64,000 nt of DNA from Blasia pusilla (taxonomy: Eukaryota; Marchantiophyta; Marchantiopsida; Blasiales). Shown in pieces: positions 23,101 to 35,600 of this stretch. A program made the position numbers and the translations under genes. A model generated the notes under the pieces. That model was not told the DNA's origin. It did no database searches and saw only the letters and a program-made list of their open reading frames with translations. How positions within the stretch are numbered: the first letter of the stretch is position 1; every line of letters starts with the position of its first letter. The stretch covers positions 51,212,001 through 51,276,000 of the forward strand of contig CM114271.1 of the NCBI GenBank assembly GCA_050084515.1, given 5' to 3'.

Positions 23101-26100
23101 TTCTCTCCTGTGTGTGTCAAGTGTTGAGTGGAAAAGTTCCACCCCATGGTCTTCATGAACCCTTTCTAGATCATGAAATACTTGAGCCCCTGACTTTGTA
23201 ATAGAGATTCAACCTGAAACTTCCCCCTTCCTGTGGGGTCCTCTTATGAAATGGTCCTCTTGAATTTGACAATCATTAGAGTGACAAAGCTGTCTGTTTT
23301 TAAACAGATGACCCAGAACTTCCTTCAAAGCAAGAGCATCGTGCATTCTTGAAGGAGCAAGTCAAATACAAAGAGGTCAGAAGTGATTTCCAGATGGTTT
23401 TTTGAGTACTCATTGACACTTATTAATCAGTGGTGAACCTTGAAAGTATAGCAAGTTAATCCATTAATGGAAATATAAAAGTTTCCTTTCCTGAGAATTG
23501 GTTGATTTCATGTATATAGGAAATTCGACTTAGGTTCTGTGCTCAAAGATTCTTGACTGTGGTATCTTTTGGATCCTAGCCTTTGTTACTACTTAGCATA
23601 AAAATGCCTCAATCTGTTGGTTTGCAAGAGATTCTGAAGGATGCATGAGTCGACTTGGTGAAAATTTGGTCTCCTCAAATGGCACTCATGTGAATGTCTA
23701 GATTTGACAGGGTGATTGATGTGAAGAGCAGCTTCTAAAGTGTTTGTTTGCATGGGCAGCAGTTCAGATTGGAGATGATTTGTTTTCCAATGTGCAGGTT
23801 GTACCAATTCGTGACCCCAACACTCTCTCAAAAATTCACCAAACCTACCGAATTGGATATATCAAGGTGCAAGCTTTTTATCAATCAATTAAATGAACCT
23901 CATGAATTTGTTGTCAACAGAATGTCAGAAAAGGAATATTCGGTTGTGAGTGTAGACCAATTGAATTGTATTGGCTTTGGTGGTGTTTGTCTTTTGAAAG
24001 TGGATATGTTTCACCTTTAGTTTAATAGATGATTGCTCTGGAAACTCATAGGCCTGTCCAATTGTAGGATGTAATACTGCCAAGGGTGCTGGATGATCAG
24101 ACCTTTGGAACCTTCAACTCCATGATGCTCTTCAACAATGTAGCGGTATGATTTCATTTGCTCTTACTCATGCATCTGAATCTTTGTAAGTTTGCTGAGT
24201 TCCAGAATTCAAGGAGTACTTGGTCACTTCATCAGTGAACCCAATGTACTTTCAGATGTCTTGTAATACTGAATTGTAAGGATGAGGACTGGATTATATA
24301 AAAATGGCTGGTCATAATATTTTCTTGAGGTGAATTTACGAGCTTGGAATATGGAACTTGTAAGTGGAATAGTTTCCAGTTTCAGTACTCAAATGGGTTG
24401 AATGTTCTCCCGAGACAAGTCATCCAACCATGAGAACAAGCTCAGGCATGAATTTGCATGTTTGCTTGTCCTTGGCATTCAAAGTTCAAGCCTGTGGCAT
24501 TGCTACTGCAGGTGATCTCGGCACTTCAAAACGATAATTCATTTATCAGCGAGCTGTTCACAAAGCTTTGGTCACCAGATACATCAGAACAAGGCAGGCG
24601 AGACTTGGTGAGTGCACAACCATGGGCGAAGGTTGTGAACAGCATGGGATGATGGTGATTCCACAAAAGTCTGTTGTATAAAGATTGTTATGCCTGTTCT
24701 TGACTCCACTCAATTTATTTATCACACAGAATTTTCTCACTTTATTCATGAATCTCACAAGAACTACAGAAGCATCTGAGAAAAAGCTGTTTTGCAGATA
24801 CTATTTGTCCAAGAGTTTTGCAATCTCAGTAAGCACTTACAACCTGGTTTGCGCAATCAACTTCTGGGGTATGTGATCCACCATGGCCATGTTGGGGTGA
24901 ATCCCTGCCTTCTAAATATTAGTTTGCAGTAATTTATGTGTAAATAATTCTAAGGAGTGATTTAAAGAATTTTCAGAGATAATTCTTGGTATTTTCCACT
25001 GACATTCTAGGTGGACTTAAGTGAAACCTTGATCTTCTCTAGTTTTCTATGCTGTGTTGTCTTACCTACAAGCTTTTTGCACACTTTTTAACTCAGCTGT
25101 CAAAAGAGTTATAGACTGGGAACTATATCTTGATTGTGACTATTTTGTTATCTTGCAGGTCATTGATTGCTGAAGGTCTCTTTGAAATTGTCACAAATAC
25201 TCTTCAAAGCTCTGATGAGAGTGTCCGCCTGAGTGGGTATTTCCTATTTCCTTACACACACAAGGAGTGTTAGTTATGGTGATGGTTTTATGGGAAGTTT
25301 GAAACAAGAATTCATTGTGTTGGTTGCTGGTTTCACTTAAGCAAAATAATCTTCGTTTTCTTGGTGGTTTTATTTTGTACATTACAAACTCGATGGTGAT
25401 CTAGCAGATGAAAATTTAATAACTTCCGGCTTGTACGTTTGATGGCTGTTTACAGGAGTGACATTCTGATTGTGGTGTCAAATCATAGACCTCCGCTGTT
25501 ACGTGACTTTCTTGTACAACAGCAGGGTCAAACACTCTTCAGCGTGCTGGTATGTTGATGTGCTAGACTGCAGCCTTTGTTAGAATTACTGGCATTGCCT
25601 TTGAATATTACAATCACATGAATGTCTTAAGTATTGCAATTATAAGAACTATGCTACTATCCAAACTGAACATTATCACGTCTATAGTGAGAGGTAACTG
25701 TTTTTTCTGAAGAGCTGATGCAATCGTTTCACTTACCAGGTCAAGGGTATGTTGACCCCTGGAGAAGGAGGATTGCAATCACAACTTCTGGAGATAATGC
25801 GCATGCTTCTTGACTCAGACACGATGGATCAGGTATGACTGTCAGTTACACACATGCCTATTGCACAGTTGTCTCCCTGCAGTTGCCTTGCTCCCGAGAG
25901 TGGGATCTGATTGATACTCATTCAAGATTTGAGGCTGGAGCCTTGTAGAAAGGGTCCCCAACTTAATCTGCAGATGAACTCTGATTAGCATGACTTTGTA
26001 GTGAGGCTGAAGCACATTGATGAGCTCTGAATATCTCTGTGTACGCAGCTGGGAGAGAGGAGAGTATTACAATTTCCTAGCCATACCAAGTGACTGAGCA

Positions 26101-29100
26101 TTAGTTCCTCTGTGAAACAAAACAAATGAACCCTAATTCCTAAGTCCTTGCTCAGTCAAAAACTGGAAACCTTTTAAATTTCCAGTAGGTTAGTTAAGAA
26201 GTCCCAGTTGCAGACCTAGGCCACAGCAATTGCTCTTAAAAGTTTAGAACATGTTCATCATTTTCTGCATTGAATGCTAGAACAATGTGGTAGACTTAAC
26301 TGTCAATTGTTGTGGTTTTTTGAGGCTTCATGTTTTCTAAGGAGCCTAGTGGGATGCTTTGGACAGACTCCGGCAGACCAATTCTTGGAGCTATTCTATG
26401 AAAAGTATATGGATCAACTGGTTGAAGTTTTAACAGCAGGGTGTCCTCCTAAGGGTGGAGGTGCAGAGCTTAACAAGCTACCCGCACCTTCTCCAGTAGG
26501 AACAGTTGTGAAAGGTCCAGTCACTCCTGAGATTTTGATGAGCATTTGTGAGCTTATGTGCTTCTGTGTACAACACCATCGCTTCAGGATAAAGTAAGTA
26601 ATAAACTTTCTGGTGCTCAACTTTTCAAATTTGTTTGCTCAAGGAATCAAGTGTAGCGCCTGCTTTATGTCAATAGAAGTAATGTAATCCCCGGTGGCAT
26701 CTAGGTTTGCAATTCTCTATATCATCTGGATTCTATTTAACTATCTGGCTGAAGGAGCTACTTAAGAAAGAAGCTACTTGTTGGTTGATTCGATCGAGTT
26801 TCAGATACTATGTTATGCGAAAGAATGTCGTGGAGAAAATTTTGCGCCTGACTCGAAGGAAGGAAAAGTACCTTGTCGTGGCAGCTGTTCGGTTCCTAAG
26901 AACTTGCATTGCCTTGAAGGTGTGTTGATATCCAGTTGAATGAAGCAAGGATAAATTGTGTTTTCTAGGCGTGTCTATTGTAAAAGAATTGACTTTTTCT
27001 TTCCTCCATGATGAAGTGGAGGTTTTCCAAATAGACAGTTCAGCTTATGCTTCATTTTCTTTGGTTGCAGGATGAGTTCTACAATCGGTACCTTGTAAAG
27101 AATAATTTGTTTCAGCCTGTCATTCAGGCTTTCCTTGCTAATGGCAACCGCTACAACCTTCTAAATTCTGCTGTTCTTGAGCTCGTTGACTTCATCCGGA
27201 AAGTATGTACTTTGTACTCTGTGTCTACAGTTCAATTATTGTGGACAAGAGAAGGAATGTTTGCTAGGATATTTCTGATGGTGTTCTTATATTAATCATT
27301 AAAATTTCAGAGTGTGTCTGTATTGTTGCCTGTCATCTGGAAGGGGCAAGAGGGAGTCAAGTGAGAATTTTAGAGAGAAACTTACTTTCAAGTGAGGAAA
27401 GTGTAGAGATTGGTGTAAAGTTCTTGCAGTCCACGAGGTTGTAATTTCCTTAGTCTGCATGTTTTGGAAAGAACTGAAGGGACTGCACGTTGAACTGGTC
27501 CACCGTTTAGTATGCACGCCTGAGATATTATCCTGCTATGTTGTGTGTATAGGAAAACATCACTCTCCTCATCAGTCATCTGGTGGAGAACTTTGCAGAG
27601 AAGTTGGAAGGTGTTGATTATGTGGAGACTTTCCAGTCTCTGAAGTTGAAGCATGAGCAGGTGTGGAAAACTTACCTAGCTCTTTGGCCTGTGCATGGTT
27701 TCAGTCCTTAACGTTGCTTGCATTTGTAATTAATTGTTTGGACTCTACTTGCTTGCAGTCACAAGAGGTAGCTCCTGGGAATCCAAGAGACACAGGAGGA
27801 GCTGTAATGAGTGGGGGTCCTGACCATGGCTCACTTAGGATACGGGAAAGGCTAAATCACCTTGGGTCCTTGGCTGATTCAAGAAAGCGAAAGGATGAAA
27901 GAGCACTTGATAAAGATGAGGAAGATTACTTCAACGAAGATAGGTCAGAACACTTTGTCATTTTTCATTTTAATTGGTTGCACTAGCAATATTTGGAGGT
28001 AATTCCAAGTGCTCTGGGTGAGAGTTGGGGTTTGAAGAACCTCAGGTTTTAATTGATTCTTTGAAGGAGACCTGGTTTGCAACCTTGAAATGCTGTAAAG
28101 CTGTATTCACCATCCAATTTCCAGATACATGTCCACTGCTGTCTGAGATAACGGGTTTGGGTTGGCTTGTTTGCTGGCCAGTGACGAGGAGGAAGATACT
28201 GCTTCTGCACAGGAACTGGTTGCGAGTCCATCCGTGCAGTCCATAACCACAAATGGAAGTGTGTTGATTGACATGCCGTTCAGGTATTATCTGTTTGCTG
28301 TATTCTTCCAATTCAGATTCAATAGTCGTTTCCCTCTCCTGGTGGGAGTTTGTTCAAAGTTGTGCAGTGCAGAACTGAATTTCTACTGATTGGGCAGGAA
28401 TAGTAGGATCGTTGGGCTTGTTGATTATGAGGATGAGGATGAAGATGCACCTATCGTGGTAGGGAGCAATGGGAAGGAAGGTTCTTTTGACAGAAAGCCC
28501 GAGGGCATTCCTCCACCCTTACCAATTTCGGAGCCAATTTGGCCTGAGATGGAAGATATGCCTGTCAAACGGAAGGCGAGTCCTTTAATTGATTCACACG
28601 AAAGTGAGGAAGCTGCTGCTGTGAAAAGACGGAAACCTGAGTGTGGAGAAGGAAGGGCTCTGCCGGACTTGTCTTTGGTGAGGGAGGCTGGAGATCTACC
28701 GTCGCAGGCTGTTGTCATCAAGAATGCAGAGGTTTCTGATACAACTAAAGCAGAGGAGAAACTGGCAGGATTGGTTGAAGAAGAGGATAAGGAAAACAAG
28801 ATGGCTGTTGATAAGTATGAGGAAACACGTCATGCAGAAGGTGAATTTAGTACAGCCACACCTGCTGGTGTTCCCAGTGGGAGTGAAACTGAAGGATCCA
28901 ATGGACATGAGAGTAGGAGAAGGGGTGTGGATCGTGATTGTCGGAGTGAGAAGGAGAGCAGCTTGGGTGACTTTAAGGGAGCACATGAGGGGTCTGAGAG
29001 GGTGGTAGTTGGAGGTAAGGGGAATAACACCCACCTTGTGAGTGTAGGTAGTGATGCCAAACTGGCAAGTTTAGGAAATGAGATATTAAGGGGAGGAACT

Positions 29101-29133
29101 CAGCATTCACCAGGCCCATATACGGTTCGATAG
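17121..29133 (+). CDS. PP4R3: Serine/threonine-protein phosphatase 4 regulatory subunit 3 (SMEK/SMK-1 family)
   Basis: Exons by eye: 17121-17171, 18460-18540, 18720-18819, 19023-19107, 19333-19382, 19501-19566, 21555-21598, 22252-22311, 22603-22702, 22910-22987, 23308-23375, 23798-23866, 24068-24145, 24512-24607, 24798-24868, 25159-25236, 25456-25549, 25740-25832, 26367-26593, 26805-26919, 27071-27202, 27553-27660, 27759-27943, 28182-28283, 28398-29133. All phases agree and the sum is 2,967 nt (988 aa). The N-terminal EVH1/PH-like domain reads RVKVYRLND and DLALSFQE. The SMK-1/armadillo part has [34 protein letters not shown] and [17 protein letters not shown]. The acidic tail carries basic, NLS-like clusters (SRKRKDE, KRRKPE). 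Family role: targets PP4 catalytic subunit to substrates, largely in the nucleus. The first coding exon is the least certain: an ATG at 16,695 (ending GAG|GTGATG) would also join in frame. It converges on the BUB1 gene. Confidence 0.92.
19567..21554 (+). other. Long PP4R3 intron (about 2 kb)
   Basis: Phase-1 intron between the exon ending QDD and the exon starting [13 protein letters not shown]. It is several times longer than most other introns of the gene. Only scattered open frames, with no recognisable transposon or nested gene. Confidence 0.6.
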
Positions 29134-30884
29134 TTATGTTTGGAGGATAATGGGCTTCCTCTTTTTTCGCATTAAACACCAAATTCCTTGTGCAAGTTTG
29201 CAGGTTCGCCCTTGGTAGTCTCCGTCACTTTTGTAATTTTCTTCCTGGCAGGTGGCTTTCGCAGGCTGGGTGTGAGGATGCGTAAAGGGAAACAGGAATT
29301 TGAATTAAATTCATGTAGATTAAAACTCATAAGTGCTGTGATTGTTGTGTCAACTGGTTGTTGGCGAGATTCAAGATCCTTGGTCATTTGTCTTCGTAAT
29401 CAGGTCTTAGAAGGCCCCCATTGGGTGATTGTTACTTGTATGGTCAAAGGAAAGCCGTTGGAAGCAAATCATGGGTCTCGTGGATGGTTGAAGTGCCGGT
29501 GTTGATGTACATGGGAACAATTGTAAATATATGACTTTACTGTAATGGAGGTCGTACGAATTTTTTGTTGATGGAAATGAGGGTGACTTCGTACATGAAT
29601 TGGGGTACTTTTCACTCTTGTAAAATAACTGGAATAGTGTGGGAACTCCACTCAAGTCAGTACACGTCTTCTGAACAGCTGCTGTCGGACACTGTCCAGA
29701 GGTTTCGCCAGCCAGGACAAAGAATGGATCCAATTTTTTTCTTCATGTGAACCTCCCCCTTGTCTTCGTGCGTGTTTTTGAACACCTTCACAGGACCTCA
29801 TTCCGTGCAAGTGAAAACTCCTTATTATCGCATTTAATCGGGAAATACCGTGAGCAAAATTTGTTACATTGCGAGGCTTAAACCTAGCCTTTTGACCCCA
29901 TATCCCGCCCAATAGAGGGGAGATTTCTGAAATTTGAGGATATCGGAAAGTACTGAGTGTGTACTGTCCCTCCTTCGTCAAACTCTACACTGGGGATATA
30001 GGCCTAAAAACTGAAGACACTTTTCCTTCGCTCGTGCTTCCAAACTTGGCCCACATAGGCCAAAATTGGCCACTTTTCACCGGATCGGGTGACTCCAAGA
30101 TGCCAACCGAAATTCTTATATCCTAGCATACTTCCATTGGAAATTTCTAGCTGGGTTATGCGGACTGAAAACACTCCGGAATTTTTCTTGCAATTAGCAA
30201 AGTGGTGAAGTTGGCACAGCTGGTATGCCAGCAGGAAACAATTGAGGGGTGTAATCAATGAAGTGTTGCGAAAGATATACGTTGAAAGTAGACCCAAATG
30301 GAAAAAGTTTTCCAATCTTCGCTTTCAAGTATTTCATCCTCTTTATGCTAGACAATCTCATCTTTACCTCTCTCCCTCCCCCTTACCATCCAATGAAGTT
30401 CTAGTATTGGAAGTGGGTATTTGTCATAGTGTTCACCCTCTACTACTCCTCCCAACTCGTGAAGAGCGTTTGATTTCGAGTTTAATGAGCATGTATTCTT
30501 AGGTTGAATCTGAAGGAGCCAATGGATTGTGCATTTCCTAGGCAAGTTAGGGGAGATGCTAAATGCTTAAGTTTTATTAACCCACATAGGTGCTTTACCA
30601 TCACCATAGGAAGCCTCTTCTCCAAGCCTCTACCAATCTCCCCAAGTCATTCACCCAAATTGGATACGATTCCCAACAATTCCCTTGGTCAAACTTGAAA
30701 CATGGCTAAATACAGAACATGGTTAATCCCTTGAGCGGGAAGGGCGAGAGAAAGTCCTTCCCTTATTGGATTTTCTAGAGAAACCCCAACTTCTGGATCA
30801 TCCATCCTAGACCCTTGTTTTTGACCCACAACCCGAATTTGGTTTGTGTTTCACCAAACGAAGTCTCTCACCTAGGTAAGGTTT

Positions 30885-30957
30885 GCACGAGTACATGAGC
30901 AGAGAGAAAACGTTAGCTCTAACCCAATTCTATGACTTTACTATGCGACTGCTACGA
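30885..30957. repeat. Dispersed copy A of a ~70-bp repeat
   Basis: It matches 34,949-35,018 in the same orientation, starting GCACGAGTACATGAGCAGAG, with a few substitutions and a short indel. Copy B is in a BUB1 intron just upstream of the first kinase exon. Confidence 0.8.
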
Positions 30958-31831
30958 CTACTTTGATTTGAAAATAGAGAATGAAGAAATGAGAAGTGTG
31001 TTGGTTTTGTAAGTTGGGGACCGTGTTCCCCATTCAATGGAAGCGTTGCCCAATTTTGAGTAGAATTTAAGTTTGGGATCTTTGGAGCATGCAGGAGTTC
31101 ATTGGTTTGTTATATAACCGGTTCAGATTTTTATGTGGACGTAATCAATATGAAAGTACTACCGAATTTTTCATTGAGGTTGAGGACACCGGGTGTACGA
31201 TAGTCGCTACTATGACCATGAAGATTAGGAAGTCATGCATGCAGTGCGTACTTTTGACATTTGAGCACAAAGTTGAGGCCATTTTTGAGGCTTCTATGGC
31301 CACCGTGTGAGGGAAATTTCAAATCTCCCTTATTAGCTCCTAATTTGAGAGATTGAAAAGTAGAACCTGTATTTTTTGGATAGTTTGCCAAGTAAAAACT
31401 TACCATTTATAAGAGGTTGAGTGGAAAATGTATTTTCATGCTCTTGACCCAAGATTTATAGGGCTTCTTTGGGTAAGCATCTAAATTAGTGGAGGTTTAG
31501 AAGGGGGACATTCACATTAGAGCTATCACGTCTTTAAGGAGAGATGGCAAGTCTTGATAGAGGAGATTGGAGGACATCTTGAGAAGGTGGAGAATGACAT
31601 GTTGAGCCCTCGGGTAACTTGAGAGAGTAAGTTTTTCTCTCCGTTTGGTTCATTTGGAGCTATACACAGAAACTTAATATTTTGGGTAAGCTTCTATGGA
31701 GAGTATAGTTGACTTTTCACTTTGGCAAGTGACCTTTGATCCCCTCTAGCAAGTCAAGGGCGAAAGAGATGACTTGCGAAGTTGCAAACATAAATTAGTA
31801 TGGAGAGAGCCTTGGAGAAGGAAGGGATTAT

Positions 31832-31893
31832 ACCCAAAAAGAGGGATCTTTGGAGCTCATGAGAATGAACTCCTAAGATCCCTCTCTTTGGGT
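31832..31893. repeat. Inverted repeat with 27-bp arms, 8-nt loop
   Basis: Arm 31,832-31,858 pairs with 31,867-31,893 at 24 of 27 positions, including GAGGGATCTT opposite AAGATCCCTC. It could be a degenerate foldback element or MITE end. Confidence 0.85.
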
Positions 31894-31983
31894 CTATGGT
31901 CCTCTTTGTGAGAGTGAATTTAGTTTGACAAGAGAGAATGAATGAATAGATTTATTGTCCACGGGGCTCCACAGGGCCATGGG

Positions 31984-32020
31984 ACCTCTCTCTCTCTCAT
32001 AGTGAGAGAGAGAGAGAGGT
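31984..32020. repeat. CT/AG microsatellite hairpin
   Basis: ACC(TC)n at 31,984-31,999 faces a TG(AG)nGT run at 32,003-32,020 across a 3-nt centre. The AG side is one unit longer. It could form a hairpin in DNA or RNA. Confidence 0.85.
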
Positions 32021-32656
32021 TTGATTAAGTTTGTAATTATGAGAGCAATTTGAGTGCTTATGATTTACAAATAAATAATGAGAAATTGAGAGCTCTACAA
32101 TCCGAGAGCTTGCTTTTTTTTATTTTCTAGATTTTACATGTTGAAATTTGAGCTGCTCCAAAAGTCACGACACTATACCTCAGTCAATGCGGCTACCTAC
32201 CATTTTGCATTATAAACAAGACAAACCTGAACTCATTACCAACTCAAAACAATCATCGATGATAATGAATGGCAGTCGATTACTCAAAAAAAACAATCAA
32301 CCACTAGCACGAAGGTCATTCATTGGAGACGGCTGAAAATGTTGGCAGCCAGAAACCGACGCTGGCATATGTGATTTTCGAAGCGGTGTGACCTATGCCA
32401 TGTAATCATTCGTGAAATCTCGAGGATGGATTGAAAAGTCGTAAGAGCCTAATTTATTTCAATAAGATATTATGCACACATACGATTGAGTACGGGGAGT
32501 TTATGTACACAGTTAAAAGGTACCATCGCGCATTCCAAAGGTATTATCCTGCGATGCGAGATAGAGCTCAAAATCGATGCAGCTTAGACTAGATTTGAAG
32601 GCAGATCAGAGACGAAGTTGGTTGCGCCTCTCCGTTTTGCAAAGTATCACGCCAAT

Positions 32657-35600
32657 TCAACGGCGGGTAAACATCATAATGTTCTGCTTGAACAGAAGCC
32701 CCTGCAGCTTTTTCCCGGAGGTCGTGTTGACTAAGTGCGTTTCGAAAGCCTGTCGGAGACGCACCAACACGGTTTTGTGATCTTCGCAAGTATTGAGATT
32801 GAGCATAGAGTGAAAGAATTCCCTCCACAGAGCAACATTCCAGTAACTGTAGAGCACACGGTAGACAAGCACGCGTCAGTGAGATCAGCAGATTGCGTGA
32901 CGTGATATCTGGAGATCACAACTTAGAGCATCCATGCCATTGAAGTAAAGCCTTGCAAAGTCCACGATAATTGGGAATCACGACGGAATGGTATTACGAA
33001 GCTGCGAAGATGACTTGCCGTTTGTAGGGAGCTTTCGGACGATAGACGGTCTGGGACTCTGTACTCCTGATCTTTTCTACTTGCATGTAGTTTCCGTGCA
33101 GTAGGCAATGGACTACACCACATATTCCGAAAGTATCCACCTGTTCAGGGCGAGGAGCCATAGAATTCAATATCAAGCCGTGGACTTGCGCGGCTGGTAG
33201 GATCTCCAAAACTTTCAGATAGATTATCGTGGATTATTGAGTCCATATTAGACATACCTGAAAAGTCCATGGACGACGTTCCAACATCTCTGGACAGCGG
33301 AATGAATCGGTCTTGCAGTCGCCGGTAAACTTCGTGCCATCTGGGTAAAGAGTGGTGTCGATGCTGCGACCCCAATCTATTAAGGACAAGCCCTGTAAAT
33401 TTAAGCAGGTGCTTAAATGAGAAATGCTTCCGACTGAAGAGCGTTTCAAACGGCGGGAAATTGTCGAACAGCAGATATACCTCCGCACAGATTATGTTAT
33501 ACTTCAGAAATTCCATTGGGATACACTGAGAGGATTCACCTGAGATTTCCAGCAACCAGGACGATCAGGGGCCCATTCTTCCAGCTGGTCACTACACAAT
33601 GAGGGTCCAACGTTAGAAGAGGCGCCATATTTTCGGGCCTCAAAGAAGAGACACAAAGCAAAGTAGGATACACGAAGCATGAACTCACTCTTCCCAGTAG
33701 TTAATGTTCAACGAGGGCACCTCAACCCTGGATGAAGATGTGGTCACCTGTCGTCTCGGATGAGAAGGTTGTCCGGTTTGAAATCACCATGTATGATTCC
33801 CGCTGTATGCAAAATTTCAATCATCCGTAGCATTTCTACTGTGTAGTACATGCACAACGCTTCATCCATCCGCTGTCCTCCCGCTAAGTAAACATTAATG
33901 ACATCCTGTCGCCACCGCCAATATTTAGAATTCCTTAGATTAATCAAAATAGGATCTCGTTCGAAAGGGTGTCGCCTGCATTCAAATGGAGGTCTGCATT
34001 CGTGCATGTACCTGCAGTGTGCCCTTTTCTCCGAAATCGCAGATCATGAAGCTACAGTCAGCGTACAGGTGCATTCTTTTCACATATCCATAATAGTTTC
34101 TCTGCACGCAGTCAGTAAACAATTACAATCCCTTCGGACACGTCATTTAACAAGCTGCAATTCAATTCAGTATTCAAACATGCCTCGAGACAAGAGACAA
34201 AAATAAATACTAATTCCACTGCGAAGGTTCGAATCATTTTGCAGTGCGAGTGAGTAAAATTACAAAGCGTCTAGACATTTTTATTTTGGAGTAACTGCAA
34301 CTCAGCAGTGTCAACTTTAAAATACTGCTAGCTCATATTGTAGTAATGGAAACCGCACTGGATTAAAAGGAGAATTATTACGTCATTTGCCGAGATCCTT
34401 GTGTCCAATTGCCGATAGATGTAAAACTCCCAAGGGCAGGCTGGTCTCTGAAACTGCAAGCGTATGTGCAAAGGTAAAACATACGCAGAGATACGAAAGG
34501 CATGTATAAAGCTTACAGTCACAAAAGATAACTTGTTAGGTTGACATTTTGAGGAACGCCTGCACTCCCGGTAAGATATAATTCAAACAATCAATTCTTC
34601 CTTAGCAATCCACACCCTCCAGCGTGGTGTCAAGCATTCCCTCACGCGCCATTTGGATTCGGATATATTTTCGAGATCTCCAGCTCAAAGAGTGGAAATC
34701 CAACCATGAGCTGGGAAGGCGGAGAGAAGTAAGCCATTAACAACCTTGATGGCAATTTTAGGCGGATCATCAAAGAAATCATCGTCGACATCCTCAGCTT
34801 CAAACACTTGAGCAAAAGCACCTTCTCCAACACATCCTTTGAGCCGATACGTATTACTTCCTGTTGATATCCAAAAGAGGTATTAGAAGATCCCGGAGAA
34901 AAGGTATCCTGTAATCCAACTTTCTTACACGCCACTCGTGGTATTCCAGCACGAGTACATGAGCAGAGAGAAAAAGTTAGCACTGACCCAATTCTATAAC
35001 TTTACTGCGACTGCTGCCAGCCCTAGCGGTTGAAGGTGGTAGGGCTCCCCTGTACGTCATTTTACTCGAGAAGAACCCCTGTTGAAACTTCCAAAACATG
35101 GTGTCAACAAAAAACCTCGAGATAAAGCAGAGGTCAAGAAGCCACTGTAACGGTCACTCACCTAGGTGTTCACACAACACTCTTAAAAATACCGGAAATA
35201 CTAAATGAGTTAAAGAGGGCGATGTACAGTCGCAACCTGTACATCCTGCACATTATTCAAAATACCCTTGCATTTCTTCATACTCATCCACCACAAATCA
35301 TAGTCCGAAAAGGAGAATCTTCTGAAATTGCCTTTATAATAGCTTTACGGAAAAGTCCACGCTAGTAAAAGAAGTCCAGAAGGATATGGTTGGTCTACCT
35401 CAGAGTTAGCGAGAGGCGACTCAAGTCTTGCGAGAACACTTAGCAGGGTGCTCTCATCCCATGGATTCACATCTGTGGAAGGCAGTAGAGCTTTGCTGTC
35501 TTCCTGGATCTGTAAGGAGATGAGTTCCACTAAGTATTTAATACTCGAGTTCAGCCAGGAGAGGACATTCAGCAGGACATCACAGATTGCATCCATAAGG

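Larger units (their letters stand above)
29134..32656. other. Convergent intergenic region between PP4R3 and BUB1
   Basis: It begins with the PP4R3 3' untranslated region. The rest shows no protein family I recognise. It holds a 73-bp segment shared with a BUB1 intron (30,885-30,957), a 62-bp inverted repeat (31,832-31,893) and a CT/AG hairpin (31,984-32,020). Poly(A) signals were not assigned. Confidence 0.5.

Noticed and set aside
28712-29060. Open frames of 76-112 codons overlapping the last PP4R3 exon on both strands
   Set aside because: Shadows of the long coding exon; the main frame carries the conserved acidic and basic tail features and ends in phase.
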